Shown: piece by piece, positions 55,750 to 62,042 of the stretch
Layout of the letters: the number at the start of each line of letters is the position of its first letter
How positions within the stretch are numbered: position 1 is the first letter of the stretch
From: Bacteroidota bacterium
Lineage (GTDB): Bacteria; Bacteroidota; Ignavibacteria; Tepidaquicellales; Tepidaquicellaceae
NCBI GenBank assembly: GCA_018266835.1
Contig: JAFDZP010000004.1
Coordinates: 310,001 to 374,000 of the forward strand
Direction: 5' to 3'
Length of the DNA stretch: 64,000 nucleotides
The notes under the pieces: model-generated
The model's database searches: none
What the model saw: only the letters and a program-made list of their open reading frames with translations
Told to the model about the DNA's origin: nothing
Translations under genes and position numbers: made by a program

Positions 55750-56535
55750 TCAATAATATACCACACATCCTTTTTCTTTCAGTTCATCAATCCACTCAGG
55801 TAATTCAAGCTCTGCATTCCATCGTAAATCGAGCTTTTCAAGTCGTAATGTCTTTATGCTTTCAGGAAGGTAAGTCAGTTTATTATTTCTTAAATCAAGA
55901 TATTGTAATCCTATTAACTGAGAAAGACTTTTAGGAACCGAAATAAGATGATTATTTCTTAAATTCAGTTCGTTTAATTTCTTTAACTTGCCAATCGATT
56001 TTGGCAGGAACTGAATATTATTATCTTCAAGAATTAATTTGCGCAGACTTGTCATTTCTCCAATATCATTCGGCAGTTCTTTCAGATTATTTTTATTCGC
56101 ATGCAGCTCATGCAGATTTTTCAATTTACAGATTTCATCAGGCAAAACTTCCAGATAGTTATTATAAATGCGAAGCTCCAATAAATTATCCAGCTCTCTG
56201 ATTTTTTTAGTAAAAGAATTAATCTTGCTGAATGAAGTATTCAAATATAATAGTTTTTTCAGATTGCCAATGGAATCGGGAACTGAAGTAAGATTCAAAT
56301 GACTCAGATATAAAAATTTTAAGTTAACAAGATTACCTATCGAATCAGGTATTTTTGAAACCGGATTATTAGTAATATCCAGAATCTGAAGCGAAGTTAA
56401 GTCGCCTATATTTTCAGGAATAGAAGTCAGTCCGTTGCCGTCAAAATAAAGCAAATGTAAATCTTTAGCTGTGAAGACTTCGTTTGGAAATTCTTTTAAT
56501 TCTATGTGGCGGAATGAGAGCTTATTTTTTTGCAT
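55750..56535 (-). CDS. Leucine-rich-repeat protein
   Basis: 261 residues built almost wholly of about ten 23-residue leucine-rich repeats of the form LxxLxLxxNxLxxLPxxIGxLxx (for example LRKLILEDNNIQFLPKSIGK). No signal peptide, membrane segment or catalytic domain, so a cytoplasmic protein-binding scaffold is likely. It lies downstream of the tRNA pair on the same strand, separated from it by hairpins. Bacterial LRR proteins of this type resemble small Ras-suppressor-like proteins; the partner is unknown. Confidence 0.88.
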   Translation of the reverse strand: MQKNKLSFRHIELKEFPNEVFTAKDLHLLYFDGNGLTSIPENIGDLTSLQILDITNNPVSKIPDSIGNLVNLKFLYLSHLNLTSVPDSIGNLKKLLYLNTSFSKINSFTKKIRELDNLLELRIYNNYLEVLPDEICKLKNLHELHANKNNLKELPNDIGEMTSLRKLILEDNNIQFLPKSIGKLKKLNELNLRNNHLISVPKSLSQLIGLQYLDLRNNKLTYLPESIKTLRLEKLDLRWNAELELPEWIDELKEKGCVVYY

Positions 56536-56551
56536 AAAACATAGATAAATT

Positions 56552-56581
56552 GACCTGACAGGTTTTTAATCCTGTCAGGTC
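56552..56581. repeat. gacctgacagg hairpin, no T-run
   Basis: gacctgacagg (56552-56562) with cctgtcaggtc (56571-56581), loop tttttaat. The same hairpin occurs at 56667-56696 and, in shorter form, at 13344. Neither strand has a T-run here. Confidence 0.7.
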
Positions 56582-56660
56582 TAAATGGAGTTATAAAAAA
56601 GCTTTAATATAAACTTATAACAATTATAAATAAATTTACTTGTGAAGAACGTGCATAAAT

Positions 56661-56696
56661 AAAAAAGACCTGACAGGATTAAAAACCTGTCAGGTC
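56661..56696 (-). terminator. Terminator of the tRNA-Gly/tRNA-Cys transcript
   Basis: Read on the - strand: an 11-bp perfect stem (gacctgacagg/cctgtcaggtc), 8-nt loop, and six T directly after. It follows tRNA-Cys by about 12 nt. Confidence 0.85.
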
Positions 56697-56708
56697 TGGC
56701 TTATCTTG

Positions 56709-56782
56709 AGGTGTGGGTCAGATTCGAACTGACGAATGAGAGTTTTGCAGACTCTTCCCTTGAGCCACTTGGGTACCACACC
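56709..56782 (-). tRNA. tRNA-Cys (anticodon GCA)
   Basis: 74 nt. Acceptor ggtgtgg/ccacacc, discriminator U as required for Cys, anticodon stem agagt/actct with loop ctgcaaa (GCA), T arm gtcag-ttcgaat-ctgac. CCA is not encoded. It lies 68 nt after tRNA-Gly, so the two are probably one transcript. Confidence 0.95.
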
Positions 56783-56850
56783 AGAATTTATATAAACGAA
56801 AAAGCCGTTCAGGTGAACAGCTTTCCGAAAGAACTTATTTATGTCTGCTG

Positions 56851-56923
56851 AGCGGGAAACGGGACTCGAACCCGCGACCCCAACCTTGGCAAGGTTGTGC
56901 TCTACCAACTGAGCTATTCCCGC
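56851..56923 (-). tRNA. tRNA-Gly (anticodon GCC)
   Basis: 73 nt. Acceptor gcgggaa/ttcccgc with U discriminator, D arm agctcagttggtagagc, anticodon stem caacc/ggttg with loop ttgccaa (GCC), T arm gcggg-ttcgagt-cccgt (one G-T pair). CCA is not encoded. Confidence 0.96.
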
Positions 56924-57017
56924 ATAATTTATAAATATATTTTATTTGGATTTTTTATTCAAGTCTATATTTTGCCATTTTAACGAATTTATTAAGATTA
57001 ATTATAAATAATTGTAT

Positions 57018-57045
57018 TTGAAATTTGACTATTAATATTTAATTT
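57018..57045 (+). promoter_or_regulatory. Weak candidate promoter of the tandem-repeat peptide gene
   Basis: TTGAAA (57018-57023), 16-nt spacer, TAATTT (57040-57045), 36 nt before the ATG at 57082. The region is very AT-rich, so chance matches are likely. Confidence 0.25.
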
Positions 57046-57081
57046 TACCAAAGTTTTTAAAACCTCAAAATTCTGGTACAA

Positions 57082-57294
57082 ATGGACGAAGTAAAAACAT
57101 CTTCACACACAATTTTCCCACCGGCAGGTTCATGGGATAACTCAAGCGAGAAATCACATTCAATTTTCCCACCGGCAGGTTCATGGGATGCTGCAAGTGA
57201 AAAATCACATTCGATTTTTCCACCGGCAGGCTCATGGGATAATGCAAACGAAAAATCACATTCGATTTTTCCTCCTGCAGGCTCCTGGGAATAA
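57082..57294 (+). CDS. Tandem-repeat small protein, candidate multi-core RiPP precursor
   Basis: 70 residues: a 7-residue start (MDEVKTS) followed by four copies of a 17-residue unit, SH[T/S]IFPPAGSWD plus a variable linker (NSSEK, AASEK, NANEK), the last copy ending at SWE-stop. The core SIFPPAGSW is unchanged in all four units (one Thr for Ser before it), while the linker varies. Between units 2 and 3 the three base changes in the core are all synonymous, so the peptide sequence appears to be under selection. No signal peptide, Cys or known domain. It is followed by a strong terminator and then a radical-SAM-like gene, which is why I suggest a precursor cut into repeated modified peptides. 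A structural or metal-binding role is also possible. Confidence 0.7.
   Translation: MDEVKTSSHTIFPPAGSWDNSSEKSHSIFPPAGSWDAASEKSHSIFPPAGSWDNANEKSHSIFPPAGSWE
57103..57291 (+). repeat. Four in-frame 51-nt tandem repeats
   Basis: Units at 57103, 57154, 57205 and 57256 (last one 36 nt). Within the 36-nt core, units 1 and 2 differ at 2 positions, 2 and 3 at 3, and 3 and 4 at 4. The gradient suggests stepwise duplication. Confidence 0.95.
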
Positions 57295-57322
57295 TATTTC
57301 CTGAAAATACAATTTTTATCTG

Positions 57323-57357
57323 AGTCTTGAATCTGTATACAGGTTCAGGACTTTTTT
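57323..57357 (+). terminator. Intrinsic terminator between the repeat peptide and the radical-SAM-like gene
   Basis: A 13-bp stem, agtcttgaatctg (57323-57335) with caggttcaggact (57340-57352), two G-T wobbles, 4-nt loop tata, then six T. It would yield an abundant short mRNA for the peptide and limited read-through to the enzyme. Confidence 0.9.
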
Positions 57358-57384
57358 ATTTAACATACCTTCAATCAAAATATT

Positions 57385-58611
57385 TTGGATAGAAAAGAAT
57401 TAATAAAGCTTAAATGCGATCTGCTCATTAACGGATTACGCCTGAATGAGCTAAGAAAAGATTTAGTTGAAACCCAGGGATGGGATAAGGAACGGGCTCA
57501 GTGTTTTCTTCCCGCAGAATTAAAAATGCCGTCGGAAGTTTTCGTTCAAATAAGAGAGAACTCTGAAGCTAATTTTAGATTAAGAATATTTGAAGACAAG
57601 CTCTTCATTCAGGACAAGGCAAATAATAAAATTACTCCTGCTGACTTTGTATCGCTTCCTCCATTCTCAAAAAATTTCACAAACGATTTAACTCCGTTTG
57701 AAAAAATTGTTGTATATAACGGAACATGTAACCTGAACTTTACATGGAATTACTATTGCGATTACTTCCGCACAAAGCAAGAATGCAAATTCTGCAATCT
57801 TACTCCCGCGCAGGATTTTTATCCCGAAGAAAATATTTCCAACGCACGAAAGAATGCAGCGCAGGTTGCCGATGTAATTGCTGCGGCAAAACAATTTCAT
57901 CCTGATCCGAAATCTATTCTGACACGCGGCACTCCTGCGGAGAAGCAGGGACTTGGCGGCACGATTCAGATATTAGAAGAGCTTGCTACACGCTTCCCCT
58001 ATAAAAATGATAAAGAGAGAACAAAAGTTTTAATGACGATATCTCCAACTCAGGATATCAACGACGTAAAAACAATTTATGATTTAGGTCTTCACAGTAT
58101 ATCATATAACTTTGAAGTATTTGATAAAGGTTACTGGAAGGCAATTGTTCCCGGTAAAGATTCTTTCATAGGAAGAGACTTATGGGAAGAGTCATTGATT
58201 AAAGCAGTTGATTACTACGGACCGGGCAGAGTTTTTTCAGCAATGATTGCAGGGCTTGAGCCGAGAAAATCTTTACTTGAAGGAGTTGAGTGGTGCGCCA
58301 ATAGGGGAATCGTTCCTATAGTTGTTCCTTTCTCGCCCGAAACCGGCAGCGCATTCGAAGGCTTCCGTCCGCCCACATACAAATGGATGATGGATACTCA
58401 TTTAATGGCTGCAGATATTATGCTTAAAAAACTTCCGTTGCTTGGAACTGAAGAATACTGGAAAGAAGATGCGCCCATTTGCGCAGAGTGCTTTACAGGA
58501 GGATTTATCTATGACATCGTAAAAGAAAATGCAGGACTTACCGATTATCATTCATGCAATGTTTTGAGCAAAGAAAAGTTAGTTCCGGAATCAGCAGAAA
58601 AAACTGCTTAA
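57385..58611 (+). CDS. Radical-SAM-like protein 1 (C-x8-C-x2-C)
   Basis: 408 residues from TTG 57385. Cys125, Cys134 and Cys137 (CDYFRTKQECKFCN) form a C-x8-C-x2-C site in place of the usual CxxxCxxC, with Cys115 ten residues upstream also conserved in the paralogue at 62043. After it comes a TIM-barrel-like sequence: TISPTQDINDVKTIYDLGLHSISYNFEVFDKGYW, AMIAGLEPRKSLLEGVEWC, VPIVVPFSPETGSAFEG. This matches radical-SAM barrel strands, including the family's GLE and PETG turns. A C-terminal CAEC pair could bind a further cluster or zinc. The reaction is unknown. Proximity suggests the repeat peptide as substrate (inference). Confidence 0.75.
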   Translation: MDRKELIKLKCDLLINGLRLNELRKDLVETQGWDKERAQCFLPAELKMPSEVFVQIRENSEANFRLRIFEDKLFIQDKANNKITPADFVSLPPFSKNFTNDLTPFEKIVVYNGTCNLNFTWNYYCDYFRTKQECKFCNLTPAQDFYPEENISNARKNAAQVADVIAAAKQFHPDPKSILTRGTPAEKQGLGGTIQILEELATRFPYKNDKERTKVLMTISPTQDINDVKTIYDLGLHSISYNFEVFDKGYWKAIVPGKDSFIGRDLWEESLIKAVDYYGPGRVFSAMIAGLEPRKSLLEGVEWCANRGIVPIVVPFSPETGSAFEGFRPPTYKWMMDTHLMAADIMLKKLPLLGTEEYWKEDAPICAECFTGGFIYDIVKENAGLTDYHSCNVLSKEKLVPESAEKTA

Positions 58612-58632
58612 TATTTTTATAGTCGATAAACA

Positions 58633-59157
58633 TTGAGAATCGCAGTATCAGGAGCTCACAGAACAGGGAAGACAACACTGATTGAAAATTTACGTGAAGC
58701 TCTTCCTGATTACGAATTTAGGGAAGAAGCTTATTATGAATTAGAAGAAGAGGGATTTTCTTTTTCTGATGTCCCGCGTTATGAAGATTATTTAATGATG
58801 CTGGAATATTCAATTGAGCAGATTTCTTCTAGCGGGGATAATGTAATATTTGACAGGTGCCCAATTGATTACTTTGCTTATTTGCAATCTGTAAGCAAAA
58901 GCAATAATGATGAGATACATTCTATATATAACAGAGTTCATAATACAACGAATGAAATTGATCTTGTTGTGTTTCTTCCTATAGAAAAAAATGATTTGAT
59001 AGGATGCTCAGAATCAGAATTACCTGAATTAAGAACCGAAGTAGATGAAAGTATAAAAGAATTGATACGAGATTTTAACCTGAATATTATAGAAGTAACA
59101 GGTGCTCCGGACGTAAGAACTAATAAAGTAATCTCATCAATAAAAGCATGGAAGTAA
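58633..59157 (+). CDS. P-loop nucleoside-kinase-like ATPase
   Basis: 174 residues from TTG 58633, 21 nt after the radical-SAM-like gene. Walker A GAHRTGKTT (7-15) and the DRCPIDYFAY segment, the DRxPxDY motif of deoxynucleoside kinase and NadR-type ribosylnicotinamide-kinase folds (AAA_28). It probably phosphorylates a small molecule or nucleoside; the substrate is unknown. It overlaps the next gene by 10 nt. Confidence 0.78.
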   Translation: MRIAVSGAHRTGKTTLIENLREALPDYEFREEAYYELEEEGFSFSDVPRYEDYLMMLEYSIEQISSSGDNVIFDRCPIDYFAYLQSVSKSNNDEIHSIYNRVHNTTNEIDLVVFLPIEKNDLIGCSESELPELRTEVDESIKELIRDFNLNIIEVTGAPDVRTNKVISSIKAWK

Positions 59158-59579
59158 TTAACGAAAATTTCCAAATAGACATTTACGGATTTTCCGGAAC
59201 GGCTGCAAATAAAGATTACGTCGGGACTGCTTTTAAACTTATGGATAAAATGTGGAAGGTGGTTAAATCCAATAACATAAAAAATAAGGGACTGAATGTT
59301 ATAGTTTACGGTGAAAACAATGAAGTTTTTGCCGGTGTAGAGCTTGAAGAAATTCCTGCTCAAAGTACTGGACTTGAAAGAAAAAATATAACGCTTAATA
59401 AGTATGCTTATCATAAACATATTGGTCCTTATAATTTAATAAAGCATGCAGGGCAGAGCATGCGAGATGAAATTCATAGCAAAGGATTGGAAACATGTAT
59501 GCCTTACATTGAAATTTACGGACACTGGAACAGCGATGAATCAAAATTAGAGACTGAGCTTTTTATGTGCTTAAAATAA
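59148..59579 (+). CDS. GyrI-like small-molecule-binding protein
   Basis: 143 residues: the whole protein is a GyrI/AraC-effector-binding (BacT_R/SOUL-type) domain, with IDIYGFSGTAANKDYVGTAFKLMDKMWK, the YHKHIGPYNLI strand-turn and YIEIYGHW near the end. Such stand-alone domains bind or hydrolyse small aromatic compounds and drugs. The start overlaps the kinase gene. Confidence 0.78.
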   Translation: MEVINENFQIDIYGFSGTAANKDYVGTAFKLMDKMWKVVKSNNIKNKGLNVIVYGENNEVFAGVELEEIPAQSTGLERKNITLNKYAYHKHIGPYNLIKHAGQSMRDEIHSKGLETCMPYIEIYGHWNSDESKLETELFMCLK

Positions 59580-59606
59580 AAACACTTAATTTTTTATCAT
59601 ATTTAT

Positions 59607-60167
59607 ATGGCAAAAAAACAGTTAACACCAAAACTACAGGAAGATATTCTCAAAATATTGAAAGAACGTTTTGAGAAAAACATGAACCGCCATAAAGGAA
59701 TTGAATGGGAAAAAGTTCAGGCAAGACTTGAAGCTAAACCTGAAAAAATATGGTCACTTAATGAAATGGAAGTTACAGGTGGTGAGCCTGATGTTGTATC
59801 ATACGATAAAAAGACAGGTGATTATATTTTTTATGACTGCTCGGAAGAAAGTCCCAAAGGCAGAAGAAGTTTATGTTATGACCGCGCAGCATTGAATTCA
59901 AGAAAGGAACATAAGCCGAAAAATTCCGCTCTTGATATGGCAGCAGAAATGGGAATAGAAATTTTGGATGAAGAACAGTACCGTGAGCTGCAGAAGCTTG
60001 GAAAGTTTGATATGAAAACATCGAGCTGGATAAAGACTCCGGATGATATAAGAAAGCTCGGCGGTGCATTATTCTGTGATTACCGATATGCCACAGTGTT
60101 TGTATATCACAACGGCGCAGAATCTTATTATGCTGCAAGAGGATTCCGCGGATGTTTAAGAGTTTAA
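59607..60167 (+). CDS. DUF4256 protein
   Basis: 186 residues matching DUF4256 throughout: RFEKNMNRHKGIEWEKVQARLEAKPEKIWSLNEMEVTGGEPDVV, then SPKGRRSLCYDRAAL, GKFDMKTSSWIKTP and GAESYYAARGFRGCLRV. It is conserved across many bacteria with no known function, and all blocks are present, so it is probably full length. Cytoplasmic. Confidence 0.88.
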   Translation: MAKKQLTPKLQEDILKILKERFEKNMNRHKGIEWEKVQARLEAKPEKIWSLNEMEVTGGEPDVVSYDKKTGDYIFYDCSEESPKGRRSLCYDRAALNSRKEHKPKNSALDMAAEMGIEILDEEQYRELQKLGKFDMKTSSWIKTPDDIRKLGGALFCDYRYATVFVYHNGAESYYAARGFRGCLRV

Positions 60168-60199
60168 AAATGAATCTGAATTAAATTGTAAAATTTACT

Positions 60200-60856
60200 A
60201 TGTACGACTTACCATATCATAAAGAAAAAAATGAACAAGTAGTTAAAGAATTTATTGCAAAATATCCTTTTGCTTTTTTAACCGGAGTTGACTCAGAAAA
60301 CAAACCTGTTGCGACACAGATACCTGTTTTCATTGAAGAAAAGGCCGGCAGAAAAATATTGCGTGGCCATATCATGAAAAATACTGACCATCACAAAGCC
60401 TTTCTTCACAATGAAAATGTGCTGGTAGTTTTTACGGGGCATAGCACCTATATAAGCGGTACCTGGTACAGTAATCCTCACACCCCATCTACATGGAACT
60501 TTATGAGTGTGCATGCTAAAGGCAGTATAAAATTTCTGGATGATGAAGCATTAATAGATGCGCTTCGTATGGTGTCTCTTCATTTTGAAAATTACAATAA
60601 AGACTCAGCAACAATTTATGATAATCTTCCGGCGGAATATACAGCAAGATTAATGAAGGCAATCGTCGCATTTGAAATTGAAATAAAAGAGCTTGATACG
60701 GTTTTCAAATTAAGTCAGGACAGAGATGCTGAAAGTTATAAGAATATAATCGAACGTTTAAAGCAGCAGGATGAATCAGGACAGGTGATTGCGTCTGAGA
60801 TGGAAAAAAGATTTAATGAAGTATTTCCTGAAGAATCGAATTCAAACAAACAATAA
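60200..60856 (+). CDS. PaiB-family FMN-binding split-barrel protein
   Basis: 218 residues. PaiB/FMN-binding negative regulator family: YPFAFLTGVDSENKPVATQIPVFIEE, GHIMKNTDHHKAF, VVFTGHSTYISGTWYSNPHTPSTWNFMSVHAKG. These match the split-barrel flavin fold. In Bacillus PaiB takes part in sporulation and protease repression, but most members are uncharacterised. Eight nt before the next gene. Confidence 0.88.
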   Translation: MYDLPYHKEKNEQVVKEFIAKYPFAFLTGVDSENKPVATQIPVFIEEKAGRKILRGHIMKNTDHHKAFLHNENVLVVFTGHSTYISGTWYSNPHTPSTWNFMSVHAKGSIKFLDDEALIDALRMVSLHFENYNKDSATIYDNLPAEYTARLMKAIVAFEIEIKELDTVFKLSQDRDAESYKNIIERLKQQDESGQVIASEMEKRFNEVFPEESNSNKQ

Positions 60857-60864
60857 TTTTTTAT

Positions 60865-61344
60865 ATGGCTGAGAAAAAATCTAAGAAAGCTGAAATAAAA
60901 ACAAAAGAAAACTCTGCCAGCGTAGAGGATTTTATAAACAACGTTGACGGCGAGCAAAAACGAAAAGACAGTCTGGTAATTCTTGATATGATGAAAAAAG
61001 CAACGAAGGAAGAGCCGAAAATGTGGGGAGGTTCGATCATTGGTTTTTGTAAGGAAGTATATAAGAGTCCCGCTACAGGAAGGGAAGTTGACTGGTTCCG
61101 CATAGGATTTTCGCCCCGTAAAGCAAATCTCACTTTATATTTCATGGGCTTTGGTCAGCATGAAGAGTCTCTTAAAAAACTCGGCAAATATAAAACCGGC
61201 TCTGGATGTTTGTATATTAACAAACTTGAAGATATTGATATAAAGGTTTTGAAAAAAATGATAGACTCGACTGCAAAAACAAATTTAAGCGAGTCAATGA
61301 AGTCAATAAAAATCAAAGATGGAAAAAGCAAATCCAAAAGTTGA
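60865..61344 (+). CDS. DUF1801 protein
   Basis: 159 residues. DUF1801 (YdhG-like) core: VEDFINNVDGEQKRKDSLVILDMMKKATKEEPKMWGGSIIGF, FRIGFSPRKANLTLYF, KLGKYKTGSGCLYINKLEDID. The Lys-rich ends are low-complexity. Function unknown; its end overlaps the next gene by 26 nt, so the two are likely co-translated. Confidence 0.85.
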   Translation: MAEKKSKKAEIKTKENSASVEDFINNVDGEQKRKDSLVILDMMKKATKEEPKMWGGSIIGFCKEVYKSPATGREVDWFRIGFSPRKANLTLYFMGFGQHEESLKKLGKYKTGSGCLYINKLEDIDIKVLKKMIDSTAKTNLSESMKSIKIKDGKSKSKS

Positions 61345-61906
61345 CTGGTATTTCAATAAAGTCAGGAAGTGGCAGGAAGAATTAAAAGAACTAAGAACTA
61401 TTGTTCTTGACTGCGGACTTACTGAAGAATTGAAGTGGGGACATCCGTGTTATACGCTCGGGAAAAGCAACATTGTTCTAATTCATGAATTCAAAGAATA
61501 CTGCGCGCTGTTATTTATGAAAGGCGCTTTAATGAAAGACGCAAAAGATATTCTTGTTCAGCAGACTGAAAATGTTCAGGGAGCGAGACAGATACGCTTT
61601 ACAAATCTCAAAGAAATTGTTAAACTGAAATCCACTATCAAATCATATATAAAGGAAGCAGTTGCAATCGAAAAGGCAGGATTGAAAGTGGAAATGAAAA
61701 AGACTTCTGAATATAAGATCCCCGATGAATTTAAAAATGAACTGAAAGAAAACTCCGAACTTAAATCGGCATTTGAAGCATTGACACCGGGAAGACAAAG
61801 AGGATACCTTCTTTATTTTTCATCTGCCAAGCAATCAAAAACACGTGAAGCAAGAGTGAAAAAATATATTCCGCATATTATAAACGGTAAAGGATTGGAT
61901 GATTAA
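61319..61906 (+). CDS. YdeI/OmpD-associated family protein with DUF1801-like N-domain
   Basis: 195 residues. An N-terminal DUF1801-like half (KVRKWQEELKELRTIVLDCGLTEELKWGHPCYTLGKSNIVLIHEF) and the YdeI C-terminal helices (IPDEFKNELKENSELKSAFEALTPGRQRGYLLYFSSAKQSKTREARVKK). The E. coli member has been tied to polymyxin resistance and antibacterial peptide handling, though the mechanism is unclear. The neighbouring DUF1801 and PaiB genes are also small stress-type proteins. Confidence 0.85.
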   Translation: MEKANPKVDWYFNKVRKWQEELKELRTIVLDCGLTEELKWGHPCYTLGKSNIVLIHEFKEYCALLFMKGALMKDAKDILVQQTENVQGARQIRFTNLKEIVKLKSTIKSYIKEAVAIEKAGLKVEMKKTSEYKIPDEFKNELKENSELKSAFEALTPGRQRGYLLYFSSAKQSKTREARVKKYIPHIINGKGLDD

Positions 61907-62019
61907 TGAAAATGGAACAGACGACAAAAAATTCAACGTTGATAAATGTTTCTCACAATTTAAACGTAAATCAAATAAACAATTTTAATATTTTAATCAT
62001 AAGACCTGACTGCATTTAA
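61906..62019 (+). CDS. Possible 37-residue ORF before the second radical-SAM-like gene
   Basis: The ATG overlaps the stop of the YdeI-like gene (TAATG), and the frame encodes an Asn/Ile-rich 37-mer ending RPDCI. Its end lies in a gacctga/tcaggtc hairpin. No match to the FPPAGSW repeats, and no other support than position. Confidence 0.2.
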   Translation: MKMEQTTKNSTLINVSHNLNVNQINNFNILIIRPDCI

Positions 62020-62033
62020 AACAAATCAGGTCA
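62003..62033 (+). promoter_or_regulatory. Stem-loop gacctga/tcaggtc before the second radical-SAM-like gene
   Basis: A 7-bp stem with a long A-rich loop, in the 136-nt gap. It may be a weak terminator or processing site; no T-run follows on the + strand. Confidence 0.35.
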
Positions 62034-62042
62034 AAATAATTT

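Noticed and set aside
56690-56908. Reading frame across the tRNA region
   Set aside because: It overlaps two well-formed tRNA genes and a terminator, so it is a by-chance frame.
57065-57259. Antisense reading frame with repeats across the peptide gene
   Set aside because: Its repeats are the mirror of the 51-nt units of the + strand gene; it has no separate start context, and the + strand cores show synonymous change.
57103-57291. CRISPR-like regular spacing
   Set aside because: The repeats are in frame, have no unique spacers of constant size, and there are no cas genes.
57385-58611. Calling the radical-SAM-like proteins biotin synthase
   Set aside because: The Cys spacing is C-x8-C-x2-C and not CxxxCxxC, and the neighbouring gene is a repeat peptide, not biotin genes; specific function left open.
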